A stretch of DNA of 64,000 nt from Rhabditoides inermis (lineage: Eukaryota; Nematoda; Chromadorea; Rhabditida; Rhabditidae): contig CAWZYM010000224.1 in assembly GCA_963966185.1 (NCBI GenBank), positions 531,001-595,000 of the forward strand. The letters are read 5' to 3'. Both the position numbers and the translations under genes were made by a program. Below, one piece after another: positions 1-11,817 of the stretch. The notes under the pieces are model-generated. The model had not been told where the DNA came from. It was given only the letters and a program-made list of their open reading frames with translations, and did not search any database. Every line of letters begins with the position of its first letter. Within the stretch, counting starts at the first letter, position 1.

Positions 1-3000
1 CCGGAGCAGGCACCCCGCTCGTGCATCCCAACCTCGTCACTGGTCGGTGCTTTTGTACCTAAACACACTAGAACGTTGTGGAGTAGCATTATGTTTTATA
101 CAGGCTTTGAGGTGTAGCGGTAAGAAATTGTAGTAATTCATTTTCTTCGAGTCGTCTTTCGAGTTTTCAGAGAATTTTTTTTAAACATTTGTTGAGAGAC
201 TGTATGTGTGCAATGTCTCCTGCTGCAGTGGGCTGCGTGCCGTCGGATGTGCGCCTGCTGAACGGACAGAGAGTGCGCGTCGACTGCAGATTCTCCAGGT
301 CGGCCAGATTGAAAGGGAGAGAGAGGGAGAGGGGAGAGGGTGAGGGAGGGAGAGAGAGGGAGAGATAGAGAAGGGGGGGAGAGAATGAGAGTTTTGTCTC
401 GGTAACTATGAGAGAGATTCTCACTAAATTAGCAGGAAGTGCTGAATCGAAAAGTGGAGTGTTGCTGGTGCATATAGTTTCCCTTTTTCTTATTAATTGA
501 AATCGGAGTGTATTGATGCCAAATATTCACGATACCGGATGGAGGTCTAAGAGTGCCATTACAAATGATGTGTTAGCGGTAACAGTCATATTGAATACAT
601 GACTATGCATATTATGAGTGCATGAAACGTACATGTTTATTCTTTCAGCTACCACTCATGGCTGGCAGCGCGCGCCGTCTGCCCCGCGCACGCACATGTC
701 GTCGTCTACTCGACCAGGTTTGTTTACTTGTTTACTTGGTCACTTGTTTACTTGTTTGTTTATTTGTTTACTTATTTACTTCCAGACGCGCCGCGTCGTT
801 CTCGCACGCGCGCGCCGCAGTGTCGCGCATCCTCGACGATGGGGCGAGGTGAGAGAGAGGGGATGATTATCGATTGGTATTCATTGATGAGGTATAGCTG
901 ATGAGGTATAGAGACGACATTGACAGGATATAGCGATTCTGGATAAGTGATTGATTGGTTTTGATTTGATTTATTGATTATCGATTGAAGGTCCCTGACT
1001 GGCCGGGCGATCATGTTGGTGGCTGTGACGGAGCGGGAGATGGGCGAGGGACAGGTGAGGGAATTTGAATATGTTTTTTTTTACATCATATATATATATG
1101 CGTCTTGAGCGATTTTGACAAGACTGTGAATCGTTTTTTTTGATAGGCCACTATATTATTTATTTTGAATCATATCTCGTGGCAGACAATGAAACATGTT
1201 TCTCTCAATCTCATTCTGGGCTCCTACACTCCTTTCGGACTCTATCATATCTTACTTACTTTTACTACCCCTTTACTACTGACTAGTACTCGTTGAGGAC
1301 TATCTTACTTACTTTTACTACTCCTTCCCAACTCACCAGTACCCGTTGCAGGACTCAATCCTGCTGTCAGAAGGCCGCGACCTCGCCTCTGCGGTGGGCG
1401 CCCGTCTGGTGTGTGTGGAGGGAGTGAATGGGAATGGGGCGGACGCCGCCCACGACTACCTCGCATTCCTCGAGGAGGTACACCACATCAGTCATCCCAT
1501 AGCTGTCGACGAGAGGTGTGTGGGCCCTGCTGGGTTGGGTTGGGATAGAGGCTTTTTTGTTTATGAAATTGGTTGTAGATGTAAAATATTTGAACCACAT
1601 TTAATCACGCCATTTTACCGGGAAAAATGTGTCTTGTTGTTTGCGGACGAAAACTTTTGTGTGCGGGGAAACAATGCGTGAAATTGGCTCGTGGAATTTT
1701 TGGGTGGTGCTGTGAATTTTTGAGATTCGTCATGTCTGTTTGTGTGAGAGCGAGTGATGTGTTGCGTGTAAATCGTAATTCGGCAAGAGTATGAGGGGAG
1801 GGAGTGAGAGAGAGGGGGAGAGGGAGAGAGGGAGGGAGAGAGAGAGAGAACACGCATCACTATTCGAAACCCTCGAATCGGTTGCGATGCGCAGCGGGGA
1901 TTTGAATGGCGTGTGTTCACAAACATGTTCTCTTTTTTTCTGTGATGACATGCGTCCGCGCCCGTTTTGTGCCCCTGACTTCGTCATAGCCACTTGAATC
2001 TCTCTCTGTGTCTCTCCCCCCCCTCTCTCTCTCTCTCTCCCTCTCTCCCTCTCTCTCCTCCTCCTGCTTTTGTTGATCGTCTGTCAGACAGTATGGAGGA
2101 GTGGGGGGGGGGGGGGTGACAGTCGTCGTTGTCTGACGTCAGCCCACTCGATTGCCTGTGTGTGTGTGTGTTTGCCGCTGCTCTTTTTCGAACCTGTGTC
2201 GAATGGGTAATCTCTGAGTCGCTCTTCGCAGATTTCCGCTACTCGAAGCAGGAAATGGAAATTCGAGCATGATTTCCCTGTATTGAATTTATTTCTTCCG
2301 CGCCACACTGTACGCTCTCTCGGCGTGCTCTCTGTCTCTGATTCTCTCGAATCTCCTCCCTCTCTCTCTTCTTCATTGTCTGCTCTCTCTCCGCAAGTGC
2401 GCAGCTGCATTGTAGCGAGAGTGTGGGTGTGTTTGTGTTGCGCAATTTGCATGTGTCTTTGCTTTTGCTGAAATGAATCCTCTCGTGAGGCCGGAATAGA
2501 TGTCTGGCTATGAGGTTATGAGAGAGTGGAGAGAGAGGGAGGGAGAGAGAGAGGGCGGAATGGGAGGGAGAGAGAGAGGGGGGAATCTCGAGGGTCCCTC
2601 CGCCCGAGTAATTCAGGTGCTTGTTGAGAGGAGTGATCGCTGGATCCACTCTATGCCAATCGATTTTCGCGGGTTGCGCTAGCGAATTATTTTACAACTG
2701 GATTGACATTCTCTTGACTAGTATATATTCCGAAAAAGCATTTGATTTGATTCGTAAAAATTATGTTTGCAATGTTTGAGTGACGGCTACGCGACGCTTG
2801 CTGAGATGCGCGGAGGCGCCGGCCACGCGGCTTCGTACCACAACCCATATGCCACGTACAAGAGTGCCAGTGAGTTGTGGGTTATGGGAATATATGTGAC
2901 CTATATGGAAGTCAGTTTTTGTGCCATCTATAAGAGTGCTAGTGAGTTGTGGGAATCTAACAACTTCTTCCACCCCTTCCGCAGAGTAAACTCTTCAATC

Positions 3001-6000
3001 GGGCTACCTTTATCTTTACTTTTTTATCTGCAAAAAGAATAACAGATAATTAGTTTAACAGACATGGCAGCAGCTGAACCAAGGCATATTTGAAATATTA
3101 TGTGGCGTGCGCTTCAGAATCCGGGACGACGGAGCTGTCGACGTCGTCGTCTGTGTCGAATGGCAGTCGGCAGGCGAGTCCCCGACACACCATGAGTCTG
3201 CCGGTGAGAGGGGATGTGCTTCGTTAATATGAACCTGATTCTCATTTTGCAATGTACGAGATTCGAACCTCTGTAGAGGCTATGATGAGGTGTCGCTATT
3301 GGAACATCGTGCGAGGAAGATGTTGCCAAATGCTATTATATGGTTTCTATGATCCCTGGGATTCCCATTGATTTTGCTTTCTCTTTCGACAAGTGTGATA
3401 TGTGAGAAACAAATATAGAATGGGTGTGAAATGATCGAGGCGTCATAGCTAGTAACTAGTGGTTAATTCGCGTCATTTCATGAATGACTGTACCTGTATG
3501 GAATCGTTAATTGAATATATCACTATCGACTATTTGTATTTTGCCTGAAACATAAGAGTCGGTGTATATTTTTGTGGGTTTCTTGGCTGGAAGTATAAAA
3601 TACTTGGGAGTAAGAGCAGCTTGGGAGAGGCACGGATGGAATGAAGCATGCGTGCAGATCCACCAATCGAAAAAGAGGATAACTAGAATGTTTGCAGGTG
3701 CGTCAGTCTGGCAGCGTCTCGCTCTCGCACCTGGGCATGCAGTCCTCGTACCCTTCCGTCTTCCCGGCTGCCTGCATCGTCACTCCGCCCACCCACCCCG
3801 AGAGCGCCCCCAATCTGGCAGCGATGAGGGAGAGGTGGGAAGATACAATCAAGATTCAAACTTCTTATCAAACAGTTCCTGTAGAGAATTCTTGTGAGTT
3901 AGAGAGTTAGCGCACCCAATCTGGTCGCCATGAGGGAGAAGTGGGTTGATCAGATAAATCTAGAGTTTATGAATATTATTATTCCACGGCGAGAGAGTTA
4001 TTCTGTTCCAAAGTATTCCCTTATAACAGCGATTGGGAAGAATACGTTTCATGAGAGGCACTTTTCTCGGGGTTCGGGTTGGCAGCAATTGGTGACCTTT
4101 AAAATATCAAAATGCCATTATTTACCTAAGATTGATCAGTTAGAAGAATCTATCACAATCATTTGAAGCGATGTTTACTTGAGTTATGCCAAATGTCCAT
4201 ACATGATCATAGCGTCTGTCACAGATCGGACGTTGAAGGCCTGTCTCAGTTGAGCGTTTGCAGCAATCTTTGGGGAAAAATATTCTTCCAACATGTGTTT
4301 ATACATGTACTGTTTCAGGTCGGAGGTGGAGCGTTCGCCCCGCCGGCGCGCGGCTCCCCTCCTCTCCCCCCTCAGACTGCCCCACCAGAAGGAGGGAGGA
4401 GGGGCCGCTGCTCCGCTGGCTACTCCCGAGGCTATAGAGATTGCGCCAGAGTATTCCGTGGTGATGGTGAGTGTTTATGTTTCACGGATCATTCAAAATT
4501 GGACTTTGATTTGATAGTTAATATTACGTATCTAGGGGGGAAAACAGTAATTTATTGGTGAGCTTTATGTTTAATGAGGTATCGAGGTATCGGAATGGAT
4601 TAGTGTACTAAAACAGTTGGATTTCGAACAGAAAACATATGGTTTCATAGTAACATATGAAGGACGCGCGTGGGTAGTAAAACTTAGTAAAACAAAACAA
4701 ACCAGTAATGCTTATCTACTGTTATCACATCCATTTGAGGACGCGCGGGAGCCGCTGTACGAGATGCTGAACGGGGTGGAGTTGGAGTATGGGGCGGGCG
4801 AGGCGAGGAGGGAGAGGGAGAGGGAGAGGGGGAAGGAGGGGAAGGCGGCGACTAGTGTACTGCAGGTGAGGGAAGAGACTAGTGTGAGAGGGATGACATG
4901 AGAACATCGACGACGGCTAATGGGGACTACTAGTTTCCTGCAGGTGAGGGGGAGAGGAGAAGGAAAAGAAGAAGGATGGACAGATAGGAGAAGATGAGAT
5001 GAGATACCTGACAACTCAGCGGCATTCAGTCCTTGACCAGTATATCGTAGTGTTGCGTGGATGAAAACTATGGAAAAAGTGTGTTGGTGCATTCTAGGCA
5101 TGCTTCTGAACTTCTGATTGTTAAGCCAGTTTTGTTTGGATATGTGACTGTCACATACTTCTCATGTTTCCAGACCCGTGCCCGCCTGGAGTCTGTCCAC
5201 TCTTCGCAGTCCATTGACGCCACTGCGTCACCCTCGTCGTCCCTATCCATTGCCAGCCATCAATCAGGTATGTTTACCTTGTTTACTTGTTTTCTCACAC
5301 AATTGCAATTGCTCTACTAGTTTACTCACAGTTTAGACTGATATGGTTTGTGATGATTGAAACATTTTTATCTGTACTTTGGGCGGATGCGCTTATTGGT
5401 TTCCTTTGCAAATCTGCACATAGAAGGGCGCAGATTAGAGGAGGAAGCAGTGAGATATATATGGAAGGATTGAGTTTATATGAGAATTGGATTAGCACAT
5501 ACAAGGTAATTGTAACGCATGGTTTGTATCACGCATTACTATACTGTATGTGGATTGAGGTGAGAATTGATCCGGAAAATGTAAGGGAAGGAGATGGGAA
5601 GAGGATCAGGAAAGAAGCAGAAAGGAGCAGGGGGAGAAGTGTCAATTGTGTCTCCTCTTCTCGCCTTACCACCCCGCTTGTTCGGTGTTGTCTGTGTGTA
5701 TGCTGTGTGTGTGTCTTGTTTTGTTCTCACTCACTCTGCACCCTCCCGCTTCCACCCACTCTCTCACTCCCGTCTCGCCCCCGGTAAAGGGGGCGGGGCT
5801 TGGAGTGAGTGAAGGAGTGAAGGAACGCGCGCCCGACATGGAAAGAGAGAGAGAGAGAGAGAGAGAGAGTTGAGGAGAAGAGTCTCTTTATTATGCTACA
5901 TCCAGCATACTTCCGCTCTTCTCCCTTGCCTCTCATTCACTTTTAATTTCACCTCACATTGTCTCAGCTTCTCACTAGTGTGTTGTGTATCTTTTTTATG

Positions 6001-7900
6001 CTATTGTAACCTTGATTGTTGACGTGCGGCATCTGAATCGCTTGACGTGCCCCTTCTGAAGGTTGCGCGCGTCCTCGTCGGGCTCTTCTTCATCAGCTGG
6101 CTGGCAGGAGTCGCACGATGGACAGTATTGCGCGAGCGGCGGTCGAGGCTGCTCAGGCGGCGGTGAACGAAGGAGCAGGAGGAGGAGGAGGAGGGGGCAT
6201 GCGCCACTCGCAGTCGGTGGAGTCACTCGTCGAGGGAAAGAAGAGGCGCGGAGCGAGCCGCTTCGTCCGCAAGGTCGCCAGCAGCTTTCGCGTCAAGAAG
6301 GACCACCTGGCGGCGCCGGAGGGCGGCGACGGCTCCAGAAGCCTGCCGCAGTCGCCCCGATTCGGGCGCAAGAAGGCCGCAACCGTGCAGATAAGTGGGT
6401 CCACCGCTTCGCTTTTGGTTCCCTTGGTTCTCTCTCGGTGTTGTGATGGTAGTAGTTGTGGTGTTGTGTTGTGCTCGTTTAGTGATTTGGTGGGTGATTT
6501 GCGGGATTACAAATGTGAAAGGTATACTTAGGAGGTGACCGCCACTCTCCAATTATGGCAACTCGTGTGAGAAAGTAGGGTGTTGTTGCTTTTTTTCACT
6601 GGCGGGAAAAGGGAGGGCGGATTAGGTCTCGAGGAGTTGCACATGGGGGGGGAGAAGAAATGAAAGTCGCCCCGCAATTAGCATCGTTGGAACGTGTTGC
6701 TTGCAGGCGAAAGAAGAAGGAGGTGGAAGGAGGAGGAAGAGTGTGTGAGAGAGAGAGGGTGATTATGTATGTATGAGGTGTGAGAGGGGGAGTAGTAGTG
6801 ACTGACTGACTGACTGACTGACTGACTGACTGACTGCGTCAGTCTATCACAGCGAGATCGGGAGGAAAATGTGTAACATGGATGTAACTTGTAAGTAGTG
6901 TGGATTGCGTTGTTTTGAAAGAGTAATGTGTGATTCAGGTTCAGCATCGCTATGTAGGTGGAGACATGGTTCAGGAAGCATACCTGTATGATGATGTGTT
7001 GTTCAGCGTCGTCGGGAAGCGAGAAGACGGGCGCGTTTTCGTGGCTTCCGTCGCGGAGTCCGCGAAGGACCCCGAGGACAACGAGTGTGGACACGAACGG
7101 GGGAGGGGTGAGTGGGGCGAAGGAGATGAAGGTGTGGTCAGTCTCTTCCAAACACTCCGGAACACCTTCGAACCAGTTCGAAAATGCCTTTCGATCAGAC
7201 TGACCACATCTTCAATGGGTGCTTGTTATTTGGCCATTGGCCGATGAAATGTGTTCTAGTTGACTGTTTATTGTTCTAGTTGACTGTTTATTGCTCTATT
7301 GCTGCGTTGATTACTGTACAACGGTTTTAGCAGAATAGATTGGTGTTTGTTGCATATTTCTAGCGGAATCACTCGGCAACTAGTAATTATGGTATTTTCA
7401 CTGGTACTTTGTACTTTTACATTTGCTATGAATAGAGTGTTATTAGTGTTTTCAGGTGATTGGAGAGGGTGAGAGCCTGGATTCTCTGTGTTCAAGTACA
7501 TCCAATGGACTGCCCCTCTTCCTGACCAGATGCGTCGAGTATATTGAGAAGGTGCGCCGTTTTTTTTATTAGAGTAGAATAGTTTATTCGATAGAATAGA
7601 ATAGTTTATTCATAAGTGGTTATGACGTTCACACAAATCGAAAGTTTGAAACGGTTCGTATTTGATTCGAATTGTAAGGCTTGTTGTTGTTTTCTTGTTT
7701 ACCATACCTACCTTTTTGATGTTCACGCTGAGTTGTTCAGATTTGGGGTGTTTTCGGCTGCTACTGCATGTAGTATTGAAACGATTAGCGATGTTTTGTG
7801 TTTATTGGTGATGCTATTAGGAAAGGGTTTGTGGGAATGGGAAATGGAAGGAAGTGAAGTGAACGTGTACTTTATGTCGATTGTAGAATGTGAATTCACT

Positions 7901-7948
<48 letters not shown>

Positions 7949-8176
7949 CTCATTGACGCGTCACAATTGCGATGTGCATTATTATGCGGTCGTGAGAGTG
8001 GAGTGAGTATGGGAGAGAGAGAGAGAGAGAGAGTGTTATAGGTTATGGGTGAAGTGGGGGAGGGGAGAGAGGGGGGAAGAAATGAATCGAACGCTGCCTC
8101 GGTTATTATGTGGTTATTGCGGACGCGACGCTACTTTGCGCATTCCCAGTATAGCAGAGGAGAGAGAGATGGATAG

Positions 8177-8214
<38 letters not shown>

Positions 8215-8414
8215 GAGGAGCACCAGGATGAGACGTAGAATTGTAGGGAGAACATATGAAAATGCTGATTGGGACTCTATCTCGATCTCTTCCCATTCTC
8301 GGAATGGGTCTACTCTCCAGGATACTTTTGTTATTTTTGTTCTTGAAAAGGCGGCGGGTGATGTTTACACGCGTGACTGCGTTGATTATGTGCTCGGGTG
8401 GGTCTGAGAGGGAA

Positions 8415-8477
<63 letters not shown>

Positions 8478-8611
8478 TGCTCGGAATGAGTCAGAGACAG
8501 TGGAATTGTGCATCAGTGGTTCCGGAGCGTTCTCTTGTTTGGATGATGTGCGAATGTCTGGATTGATGGGCTCCAGAGTATGCCTATTGGAGATGTGTGA
8601 AGAGAAAGAGG

Positions 8612-8647
<36 letters not shown>

Positions 8648-9354
8648 TGAAGGGTGGTGCGTTGTTTTGAGGGGAGATGTGATGCGAGGATAAAGAGTTG
8701 AAGGGAAAGAGATGGGCGAATGCAGAAAAGGATAGTGGAGTAAAAACTCAAGGATTGTGTACTTGTACTACTCTGGGAAATTCCCATTGTGTTCTTCAAA
8801 GATATGCGATTAGTGGAGAGAGGAAAGTCAGCCTAGTGACATTTGCTTTGTGTATTATTTTGCGCCTCCTTGTGTTCGTAGAAAAAGGATATTTTTATTG
8901 ACAGACGAGTCTGGAAGATACGAAGTGGGCGAGAACAATAACGCGAGGTTTTCTATGATAAAACAGTGACAATTATGTGATGTTTGTCTACAGTCTTAGT
9001 ACAACATGTGCAGGGTTAGGAATCTAAAAGAGAGGGATGAAGGAGGGATGATAATACGAATGTAGCACAGGCTTCAACGATGTGTTTATCCATAAAATAT
9101 AGTAATCAAGAGCAACATTCTAGCTTTCTAGCACTTCTTAGAATGAACTGACTACGTCTAGTTTCCTTGAAATTAGATCCGTGTTGGGCGTGACCGCGTG
9201 ACAATTATTGATTTTTAAAGATGATTATTGATTTTTAGGAAGGCGGCCTGGAGCTGGAGGGTCTGTATCGAGTACCGGGGAACCAGTCACAACTGGCGGA
9301 GCTGGAGAAGGCATTCGTGCAACAGGTGAGGAGAGAGAAAAAAAAAGGAGAGAG

Positions 9355-9396
<42 letters not shown>

Positions 9397-10448
9397 AGGG
9401 AGAGAGAGAGAGAGAGGGAAAGAGACGAGACGAGAGAGGGAGAGAGAGAGAGAAGAGAGAGGGAGAGAGAGAGAAGAGAGAGGGAGAGAGAGAGGGAGAG
9501 AGAGAGGGGGGGAGTATGTGATTTCAGGGCGACGTGGATCTGTGGAAGTTGGATCTGCCGGTGCACGTGGTGGCTACTGCTGTGAAGAACTTCTTCAGCT
9601 GCCTGCCCGAACCCCTCCTGCCTGGAAGGATACACGGACAGCTGATCGGAACGGGAGACAGGGAGGGCGAAGAGGTGGGTGGAGGAGGAGGAGGAGGAGC
9701 AGGAGGAGAAGGAGCAGGAGGAAGAGGAGAAGGAGCAGGAGAAGGAGGAGAAGGAGCAGTAGCAGGAGAAGGAGAAGGAGAAGGAGAATGAGGAGGAGGG
9801 GACAAGGGAGAAGCATGATGTTGGTCGTTTCAGCAAATCGATGAGATGCGGTGTATCCTCTCTCAGCTCTCACCCGCTAACATTGACACACTGCGGTACT
9901 TCTGCGCGCATCTCAAAAAGGTGAGGGTTGTGTTGTGATTAGTAATTTTTGGAGACCGAATTATGGGTTTGATTTTGGTTCGGCAAATTTTGCTCTAGTA
10001 TTGTTCTGAAATCGACTGAAAGAGAAAAAAACTAAATATGTTTCAGAACAAAGTGATATTAATTCAAAATTGCTTGTTTTTTAATCATTTCCGTGAATTC
10101 GTGTCGAATAATTAATATATAATAAAAATTCAAATAATACATCATAGTAAGTATAATAACGAATGTCCAGGTGGCCTCGTCTCCAGCCACCGCGATGGAC
10201 TCTGTGAACCTGTCGCGAGTGTGGTTCCCCACCCTCTTCCGACCAGAGTTCACCTCATTCGAGGTAAGCGGACTGTTTATCATTTAGTAGTTAGTCGCTT
10301 CGAAACTGTCTTCGAAACGTGGCTGCAGTGTTTCCAAGAGGCTGTTTTGAAGTGTATTCATGTGTACGTTTAGGAGATGACAGCTGGCACGGCTGCCTTG
10401 CAGAAGACTGCGGCGGCGCTGCTCCAACACTCGGACAAGCTGTTCTGA
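1..10448 (+). CDS. ARHGAP35: p190-type RhoGAP (ARHGAP35/ARHGAP5 homologue), 5' partial
   Basis: GTPase-activating protein that switches off Rho at the cytoskeleton and membrane. Exons read: 3-42, 229-298, 649-717, 786-848, 991-1054, 1352-1515, 2781-2869, 3118-3203, 3698-3834, 4319-4466, 4740-4865, 5174-5267, 6062-6394, 7007-7107, 7456-7551, 9239-9325, 9528-9674, 9834-9920, 10171-10263, 10374-10448. All phases join, giving 722 codons to TGA. The first six exons resemble a p190 pseudo-GTPase domain (VVVYSTRRAASF, IMLVAVTE). Next comes a Ser/basic linker with Tyr motifs (NPYATYKSA), then a basic stretch before the GAP domain, as in p190. The RhoGAP domain shows the arginine finger in EGLYRVPG (Arg codon 9269-9271), the conserved Lys in AVKNFF and the Asn in NLSRVWFPTLFRP. 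The N-terminal GTPase and FF domains would lie upstream of the window. Least certain are the exon at 3-42, the acceptor at 4740 (TTTGAG) and the start of the 6062 exon. Confidence 0.85.
6801..6836. repeat. (GACT)n microsatellite
   Basis: Nine perfect ACTG units in the RhoGAP intron 6395-7006. Confidence 0.95.
9340..9514. repeat. GA microsatellite filling a RhoGAP intron
   Basis: About 175 bp of GA/GGGA repeats; the intron 9326-9527 contains almost nothing else. Confidence 0.95.
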
Positions 10449-10831
10449 TCGAGGACTCATCTAAACCAAACCATAAGGTCTCACGTTGCTATTTCTTTCT
10501 ATGCGCTCTTCGTTTCGGTACCAAACGCCGTTTCACTTTTATATTGTGCTGATATCAGTTTATTGCTGATAGTGTGAGTTTTGAGAATGTAGTGTTCTGT
10601 GCTAGTTTTACCTCGTAGGCAGATTTTTCCCCTGTTGGATTCTAGTCACAAAGTTTGTATTTTGCCTTTGGTTCTATCGTCTCGCAATTGGATGTGCTTA
10701 CATGTTACGGTGATTGATGATCGATTTATATGAGTTTGATATAAGTTCTATACGCAGATTGTAATTTGTACACGACGCATTGCTGTGAATTCGCAGAGGT
10801 TTATATTTTGTATATGATTGATAATAATTGT

Positions 10832-10837
10832 AATAAA
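10832..10837 (+). promoter_or_regulatory. Poly(A) signal AATAAA of the RhoGAP gene
   Basis: Exact AATAAA, 384 nt after the TGA at 10446-10448 and 114 nt before the acceptor AG of the next gene. That spacing is typical of nematode operons. Confidence 0.7.
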
Positions 10838-10937
10838 TAGTTTATCAACATGTCTTTGTTTAATAATCTGAAGAGATTCGGTTCGTGTCCGGTGAATATA
10901 TTGCATGAAGTATGTTGCGTTGTGTGTGATTATCGAT

Positions 10938-10951
10938 TTATTGATTGATAG
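10938..10951 (+). promoter_or_regulatory. Probable trans-splice acceptor of RUFY
   Basis: T-rich tract ending ATTGATAG, 2 nt before the ATG at 10954. Position and the same-strand upstream gene favour spliced-leader addition over a cis intron. Confidence 0.6.
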
Positions 10952-10953
10952 GT

Positions 10954-11334
10954 ATGAGCCTGTTTGGCTCGTCCGGATTCAATCTTGTATCGGCGTTCAC
11001 TGATGATGGGAGTAAGCTGACAAGGGCACAGAAGATTCACAGGGGTGAGAGAGAGAGAGAGTGGGAAAGGGAGGGAAGAAAAAAGAAGAGAGAGAGAGAA
11101 AGAGACTTGCAGAGAATGAGCGTGCCAACCTGCTCTCGATCACTCGTCTCGTGCTTCGCTCCTTTCTGGAGCAGTCGATGAGGGCAGGACACAGGCTGAT
11201 CGAGGTGGGTTTTGATATACATTTGATATCGAACACATTATTGGTAATGGTTATTTTGTGGGAGGGATGAGGTGAGAAATACAGATAGAGGGAAAGGAGA
11301 GAGTGAGAAAGTGAGAGAGATAGAGATAGAGAGA

Positions 11335-11374
<40 letters not shown>

Positions 11375-11562
11375 GTAGGGAGAGACGCAGACCTTGGCCG
11401 ATCTGTTGATGATGCTGGAGAAGGTGCTGTGGCACGGGCTCAAGACAAGTGGTGGGTGGAGAGTTTTTTCTTATTTGTAAGTATTTTTTAAATATAAGAT
11501 TTATTATTGTATTTTTAAAAGAGGTGGTAAAGGGGGGAAGTGAGTCATTGACAGGAGGGAGT

Positions 11563-11619
<57 letters not shown>

Positions 11620-11779
11620 GAGGAGGGGAATCTTGAATCCCAGGCCAGCGCTCTCTGCTGTCGATGCGCACGCCGGACATGGACCTGTGGCTGGGTGTGG
11701 TGCGGGTGGGCAGAGGAGACGAGGCGATGCGAGAGACCGTCCACTGCGTCGAGCAGCTACAGCTGTTGACGTCCGTCCT

Positions 11780-11817
<38 letters not shown>

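Larger units (their letters stand above)
10449..10953 (+). other. 3' UTR of RhoGAP gene and intergenic spacer
   Basis: About 500 bp, AT-rich, without coding potential. It holds the RhoGAP 3' UTR, the poly(A) signal at 10832 and a spacer of about 114 bp before the acceptor of the RUFY gene. Confidence 0.7.

Noticed and set aside
2234..2290. Possible RhoGAP exon after TTCGCAG at 2232
   Set aside because: It runs quickly into a stop and lacks a donor; skipping it keeps phase between 1515 and 2781.
3245..3330. Possible minus-strand tRNA (GGTTCGAATCTC near 3250)
   Set aside because: B-box-like sequence only; no matching A box, acceptor stem or cloverleaf could be drawn.
9225..9873. Open frames of about 90-200 residues opposite the RhoGAP exons
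   Set aside because: Shadows of the GAP exons and of the GA/GGA intron repeats; no family resemblance.
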